Of a stretch of DNA of 64,000 nucleotides, positions 60,101 through 64,000 are shown piece after piece. Origin of the DNA: Brachionus manjavacas (taxonomy: Eukaryota > Rotifera > Eurotatoria > Ploima > Brachionidae). How positions within the stretch are numbered: the stretch's first letter is position 1; every line of letters begins with the position of its first letter. The stretch spans positions 1,302,001 to 1,366,000 of the forward strand of contig JAHQIY010000016.1 of assembly GCA_019054805.1 (NCBI GenBank). The letters run 5' to 3'. The translations under genes were made by a program, and so were the position numbers. The notes beneath the pieces were generated by a model, which saw only the letters and a list, made by a program, of their open reading frames with translations, had not been told where the DNA came from and made no database searches.

Positions 60101-60571
60101 GCAGAATTTTTGGAAAAGACCCGCTGCCCTTTTCTGATAGCGCAGCGATTCGTTGCTGGTCGTGTTCAAGGTGCCGTAGCTGGACGTGTTGGACATGGCA
60201 CTTTGTGACACTGGCTGCATTTGAGCGCCCAGGCCGTAGCCCTGTTCCAGAAGTTTTTGTATTACTTTGAGATAAGTGGGAGCGTAGTAGTTCAAATTTT
60301 GAGGTGTGATCGCCAACAGGATGCTTTCCAAAGCTTCGATTGTATTCTCGGTGTATTTTGCGTATTTGTAGCCATTGTTCAGAGCCCATTTCAAATTCTG
60401 GTACAGGTATTCGCCTATTTTGGACAGCTTTTCCGGATGAACAGTCGCATAGTAGAGCAGCTTGTCCACTTCGTTTTTGACAAGAGGCGCATCGCTTTGG
60501 CGCGGATAAATGTTGTCCACTTTGCGCTTATATTTTGGATAGAAACAGCAGCAGGCACAGCATGATGACAT
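57143..60571 (-). CDS. EFR3: EFR3 family plasma-membrane scaffold (rolling blackout homologue)
   Basis: One exon, 1142 aa, with ATG at 60571. The N-terminus MSSCCACCCFYPKYKRKVDN carries the palmitoylation-type Cys cluster and the YKR.VDNI.P motif of EFR3; LVKNEVDKLLYYA..PEKLSKIGEYL follows, and then an alpha-helical repeat region to about 600 with QHGWHLAKFVRCIFLI, FNNLLKHLNISVEKAY and LRPxxR-like KPGTYRLVPVLRKNF. EFR3 anchors the PI4KIII-alpha/TTC7 complex at the plasma membrane. Human EFR3A is about 820 aa; the extra length here is spread over Ser-rich linkers after about 620 and in the tail. The vertebrate gene has many introns, this one none. GC is far above the flanks. It lies 230 nt after the LSM3 stop on the same strand. 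Confidence 0.93.
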   Translation of the reverse strand: MSSCCACCCFYPKYKRKVDNIYPRQSDAPLVKNEVDKLLYYATVHPEKLSKIGEYLYQNLKWALNNGYKYAKYTENTIEALESILLAITPQNLNYYAPTYLKVIQKLLEQGYGLGAQMQPVSQSAMSNTSSYGTLNTTSNESLRYQKRAAGLFQKFCEKESSNLSNYNLNFDQFVCQFSSLCFNNNKEDSTRAEIRSSGLQCLATMVQRLVPDDNLRAGYIWDNMDKIVAGILFIIHERYMARHKSSSQLDHSDYDYHEDEQELAEYIYGELYMSTRLRQSMERVDSAASVEFKRKSQLADEDQVVINLNEKKTKSEALEPEHEAKTLLKNICTKADYTTISKIVVPILDFLDDNGQHGWHLAKFVRCIFLIVIYNVRQQHAFVVRELLKHLDSHRNSRALLKCHIIRTIILCTKISAMQSVGTTSQIIDIFNNLLKHLNISVEKAYNLTTRKADNLTDENKLQKEIISAMRQFTQNMPDYAKNDILVFFARQINTQQFSYFELSGNSQADKNELELLNGRKRAKYYECLYEICTKYKPVQVFGAFGSQQFLEDSLKLILVNDYASRKKANEILQLLIDKYHMLDRIQALKPGTYRLVPVLRKNFKSATSLTESSLSLNNQHTPPKLSQQSISRNQTFLSQLSLDDKTKNRSSREDSMFMRKHGRAILSHFNEYLFIANNRRENYESAYVTLSLIVIGFFNDREFVGDFVRFGFYLQDLALLNHDSDTFTFGLQCSVHKFICAFFLLVAKSSCMADLYDYVSQVCDLRRRKDLYKFVYPEYILLDSAGDSGIQSQVSSFSEIESELRKDMAESAKEYRAYVDRLSRHTDNEIEWSVKLSPWMFDKKRVQQILLRNNVSKNVLATDAEFTLSGSYMQTLACVHSALRHRDPYSSESETGSDEAFSRGHLRGYSGISQSNQTPRRSIDMNSMDDDTSYDSTSQVSIDQGFELEPRLKENMRFFIDDNQATIGSTHAPRTNYVDFTSFDTIRRMLFNSGSNMNASNLSNSGLGVGSSTIGPGSSIMPVTSAGIAINVTGEDQEEKNQRIIRDFYQMPFDELKQNLLRTNQTLVCSEKYQQVLDHVSKDLRNGAICDAYWDANKSNASMSSMSTNASLQSHLNKENFNQNKSMALGDIDFPKLFIN

Positions 60572-60801
60572 TATTTTTGGTTGGAGTTTATGACAACCAA
60601 GAGTCGATCAACAGATTAAAATCTAAAAGTATTTTTTTTCTTTCTAAATTGATGTAATAAAAAAAACTTACTAAAGCCTTTTACAACTTTATTTTAATTA
60701 AAAAAATTTATGATTTCAAAACATTTGTGTTTGTTTATTACATAAATCTATTTGAGAAAAAATTAAAAAAAATTATTTTTTGGTTTAATTAATGAGAGAC
60801 T

Positions 60802-62339
60802 CTAGACTGCGTTTCTGGTTAGTGGAGATACTAAAATAACACCGTCGCCGCGCACAAACAGCATTGGAATTGTTCTTTTTGTGGGCTTTTTTTTTAAGGA
60901 AAAAAAAATTGTTAAGATCCTATCTCAATTGAGTAAGAAAGCAAATTTGATTATCGATATTTGTTTAAATTATTATTTTTTAATTATTTATCGAAATTTT
61001 TTTTTACATTTCCCTAAAAAAATCTAAAAAAAAATGTAATTCTTTTGTCTAGAAAAATAACAAATTTAATTTTTTTTCCTTTATTGAACGATTTAAATTA
61101 AATCTGACTTTTAAAAGGTTATAGAGCCCCGTTTCTTAACAAAAAATACAAAAATAGGACAATTTTTCAAAAATTGAAGATTTATTAAAATTATTGATTC
61201 TATTAGCCAAAATTTTATCAAGTTCATCGACAACAAGAAATATTGAAGTGTTTTAGAAGTCAATTTTTTAATTTTGTTTTAAAAAAAATCAAAATTTTAA
61301 TTCATTAAACATCACTCGACCATATTTCGATTAGACTTAATTTTTTTGAAACATTTTTATCAATTTTATTTTCTATTAATTAATTTATTTTCTTTTAATT
61401 TATTGAAAACGTTTATTCAAAAATTGATAAGAGTTTCTTTTGAAACAGTTTTAAAGATCACTAACACAGCTCGATTTGGAAAAAGTTCGAAAAATGTTTC
61501 AATGCAAATAAATTGGTAAAAAAAGGCAAATAATTAAACAAAAATAACACTACAAAAATAAATCCTAATAAAATGTTAAGGGTACACTTGAAGTTAGATT
61601 AATAAATAAACGCTCTTAAGAAAAAAATCGGAAAAAATATTTTTATGCCACATTTGACAATCTTTTCCTTTCTAATCTTGATAAAAATAAATGCTTAAAA
61701 AATTTTTACAATTCAGCCTAGAACCAATTTCTTTTCAATTTTAATTAAAGAAAATTTTCGATCACCTGTCACTTTTAGAATTTGCCTTTGAACAAATTTC
61801 AAAAAGCATTCTAAGGGGACAAACTTAATTCACAAAACAAATTGACCCGTTTTCATTGAAGCCCATGGCAAAAATTCTAATTTTGATTAAAAAAACCGAA
61901 TCAAAAATTAAACTCAATTTCTAATTTAAATCCAACTGCAACCTAATGTTAATTACGGCAAAAATTTGCTTTCTCAAAATGGGTCAATTGTGCGTAAATG
62001 TCTAAATTACTTTATAAACTTCTTCATAAGTTTCTTCGTCAATCTCAATCGAGGTTACTGTTTCTTCTACTTCTCCCAGAACCATGTTCAAATGCTGGTC
62101 ATAAGACTGAACAATTTTAGCTTATTATGGTAGAAAATGTGTATTTAACTTTGATATTTACATGCAATCTTCCTCTTAACTCTCGGTCATTTCTCATTTT
62201 CACATAAATTCTTTCGTCTAGACTTAGCTTTATCAGATCTAAAGGCTCTTCGATTGCTTGAGTCGATATGGGCTGTCAAAGTAAATTTAAAAGCCGCTTC
62301 AAATCACTCACTAAAACCTACTTGCTCTTCTTCAGTCAT
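60802..62339 (-). CDS. LSM3: U6 snRNA-associated Sm-like protein LSm3
   Basis: Exons (minus): 62322-62339, 62162-62272, 62011-62106, 60802-60885; 102 aa, exactly the human length. Landmarks: [60 protein letters not shown] split over residues 55-75, then [20 protein letters not shown]. The protein is part of the LSm2-8 ring on U6 snRNA and the LSm1-7 ring in mRNA decay. Each exon is below 40 codons and was found by reading, not by frame length. Intron 3 is 1125 nt, against 49 and 55 nt for the others. Its acceptor follows an A-run (TTAAAAAAAAAG) instead of a pyrimidine tract, yet protein match and phase leave no alternative. Confidence 0.95.
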
Positions 62340-63403
62340 CTCGTTTTTTTCAAAGTAAAAATTGAGATAAATTAAAAGCAAAATAATTTCTATACTATCT
62401 ATCCAAAATATATTTTATGTTCAAAATGCTAAATTTTTTGCTAGCAGAAAAACCCACCAAGCTAGCTAAATTGTCTTCGCAAGTCTCCCACTCTTTATCC
62501 AAAGTTGATCAAGTCTGAACATTACTCTATTGCTACCTTGGTGACATTCGAACATTAAATCCACGTTTCCCTAGCAAATATCTAATTGATTAGAAATTTT
62601 GTTCATAATTTTAATTATAATAAACTATAAAGATTTAGAAACGATTGTTTTCTAGTATTTAAAATTATGTTTTTTCCTCTCTAGCTTTATTGATTTGTGG
62701 ATCCAATCTGCGAGAACATGTCATGAGCAAACCCAATGTTAGTGTTTTTCAGATTTTTTGCAGTCATTTATGATGTAAAAATGAGTTTGGAAGGCATCAA
62801 AAAAAATTTAAAATGTTTATTTGACTCATGATTTTCGAGGACACAAAATATTCAAATTAAATTTAATTAGAGCTTAAAAACAAATAGGCTGAAAAGAAGA
62901 ACTTAGTTCCATAGAGCGGCCTGAGGTTTTTCTCAAATTATTTAATAATAATTATAAACAAATAAAAGTTAAATATTTTTAAATAATTTTTTATTAACTA
63001 TTTGAAAATTTAGTTTTTATTTAATAACTTTTTTAAAATGCGCTAAAAAATTAAATTAAAAAGATTAGCAAGAGAAAAGAAAATGTAACTTTACTAAAAA
63101 TGCTAAAGAAAAATAAAATTTAAATTAAGATTGAAAATTTATTCATAATAAAACAAGAAGACTAAAGTTAATGAAAAATTGTGATCATTTAAGCCTACGC
63201 ATTTTTTCAAAAATTTGAAAAAAATTGAAATTAAAAATAGACCAGCACAAGAATCAAACTTTTTTAAAAATCAAGTCTAACAGTGAAATCAACAGTTAAA
63301 ACTAAGCTAAAAAATTTCAAACGAGAAGTATCAGAGAGCGAACATGATATTTCAAAGCCGAACATGATTTTTTTGATAAAGAAAGTAAAATCATTTAAGA
63401 AAA
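62340..63403. other. AT-rich region between LSM3 and the right-edge repeat gene
   Basis: No gene is seen. The flanking genes diverge from here (LSM3 minus, repeat gene plus), so it should hold both promoters. Confidence 0.35.
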
Positions 63404-64000
63404 ATGGCTAAAAAAATTCTTAGGCTTAATAGAACAATGATGAAAACCAAAAAAATGATAAAAATGCTTAAAAAAGGCGGTAAAAAAATAAATAAATTGA
63501 AAAGATTATTAGAAAAAGAAGTGATAATGGGTTACAACAAAAATCAATGGAACGTGTACAATTATGCAAGGCAAGTGGTTGATTGTAGCAAAATCAGACC
63601 TGAACATTGCGAAGCATACAGTGAACGATCATCTGGTCAATCCGGACAGTCAATTCAAACAGAAAAAGAAGTGATAATGGGTGACAACAAAAATCAATGG
63701 AACGTGTACAATTATGCAAGGCAAGTGGTTGATTGGAGCAAAATCAGACCTGAACATTGCGAAGCATACAGTGAACGATCATCTGGTCAATCCGGACAGT
63801 CATTTCAAACAGAAAAAGAAGTGATAATGGGTGACAACAAAAATCAATGGAACGTGTACAATTATGCAAGGCAAGTGGTTGATTGGAGCAAAATCAGACC
63901 TGAACATTGCGAAGCATACAGTGAACGATCATCTGGTCAATCCGGACAGTCATTTCAAACAGAAAAAGAAGTGATAATGGGTGACAACAAAAATCAATGG
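63404..64000 (+). CDS. Tandem-repeat protein of 50-aa units, partial at right edge
   Basis: The frame opens at ATG 63404, with an in-frame stop upstream at 63386, and is still open at the window edge (199 codons). The first 36 residues are Lys/Met-rich (MAKKILRLNRTMMKTKKMIK and onward, no signal peptide). Three full units of 50 aa (150 bp) follow from about 63512, and a fourth starts at 63962. Each begins EKEVIMG, contains NQWNVYNYARQVVDWSKIRP and EHCEAYSERS, and ends SGQSGQS.QT. Units 2 and 3 are identical in DNA; unit 1 differs at three bases, all changing a residue (D to Y, W to C, F to I). Only this frame is open. I do not recognise the family. It could instead be a satellite that is open by chance. 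Splicing past the edge cannot be excluded. Confidence 0.6.
   Translation, partial: MAKKILRLNRTMMKTKKMIKMLKKGGKKINKLKRLLEKEVIMGYNKNQWNVYNYARQVVDCSKIRPEHCEAYSERSSGQSGQSIQTEKEVIMGDNKNQWNVYNYARQVVDWSKIRPEHCEAYSERSSGQSGQSFQTEKEVIMGDNKNQWNVYNYARQVVDWSKIRPEHCEAYSERSSGQSGQSFQTEKEVIMGDNKNQW
63511..64000 (+). repeat. 150-bp perfect tandem repeat
   Basis: Units start at 63511, 63661, 63811 and 63961, exactly 150 bp apart. The 63661 and 63811 units are identical at every base; the first has three differences. The array continues off the right edge, so its copy number is unknown. Confidence 0.95.

Noticed and set aside
63511-64000. 150-bp array considered as pure satellite DNA
   Set aside because: The single open frame, start codon with an upstream in-frame stop, and a period divisible by three favour coding; kept as an alternative in the gene entry.
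1-64000. Search for retroviral, LTR, Polinton or toxin relics
   Set aside because: No reverse transcriptase, integrase, capsid, envelope or toxin-like reading was recognised, and no long terminal repeats were seen.

Overview
This is a very AT-rich animal nuclear window. It has short GT-AG introns of mostly 37 to 190 bases, compact gene bodies and long non-coding AT-rich tracts. The gene set is metazoan and ciliated: axonemal dynein chains, a semaphorin, a TBC protein, EFR3, a seven-transmembrane receptor and a mitochondrial SSB. No bacterial, viral or LTR-type element was recognised. The base composition and intron style fit a small-genome invertebrate; a monogonont rotifer such as Brachionus is my best guess, but this is inference only.

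Layout. 0.3-2.5 kb: intronless, GC-rich membrane lectin gene (SUEL, CUB and C-type lectin domains), minus strand. 2.6-18 kb: about 15 kb without a recognisable gene, holding several diverged repeat families. 18.1-21 kb: DNAI1 (axonemal dynein intermediate chain), 11 exons, minus. 24.2-25.2 kb: intronless orphan GPCR, plus. 25.4 kb: tRNA-Glu(UUC), minus. 30.5-34.4 kb: TBC1D25-like Rab GAP, plus. 37-38.3 kb: GALM, 5 exons, minus. 39.4-42.2 kb: NME8/TXNDC3-like thioredoxin plus three NDP-kinase domains, minus, with three interchangeable thioredoxin exons. 43.7-46.7 kb: transmembrane semaphorin, 8 exons, minus. 43.1 and 49.1 kb: two copies of a tRNA-like SINE. 51.2-53.3 kb: DUS4L and mitochondrial SSB, tightly spaced, minus. 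57.1-62.3 kb: intronless EFR3 and a four-exon LSM3, minus. 63.4 kb to the right edge: an open gene made of near-identical 50-codon repeats, plus.

Exon models were built by hand from splice-site phase and remembered family sequences. Several match the family's length closely: DNAI1 698 aa, GALM 348 aa, DUS4L 319 aa, LSM3 102 aa. Two cilia genes, DNAI1 and NME8, lie within 25 kb of each other. The other genes show no shared pathway. The three observations most worth checking are the thioredoxin exon cassette of NME8 (active sites CGPC, GGPL and TGPS), the 150-bp coding repeat at the right edge, and the splice-acceptor-like AG just upstream of nearly every start codon, which would fit spliced-leader trans-splicing.
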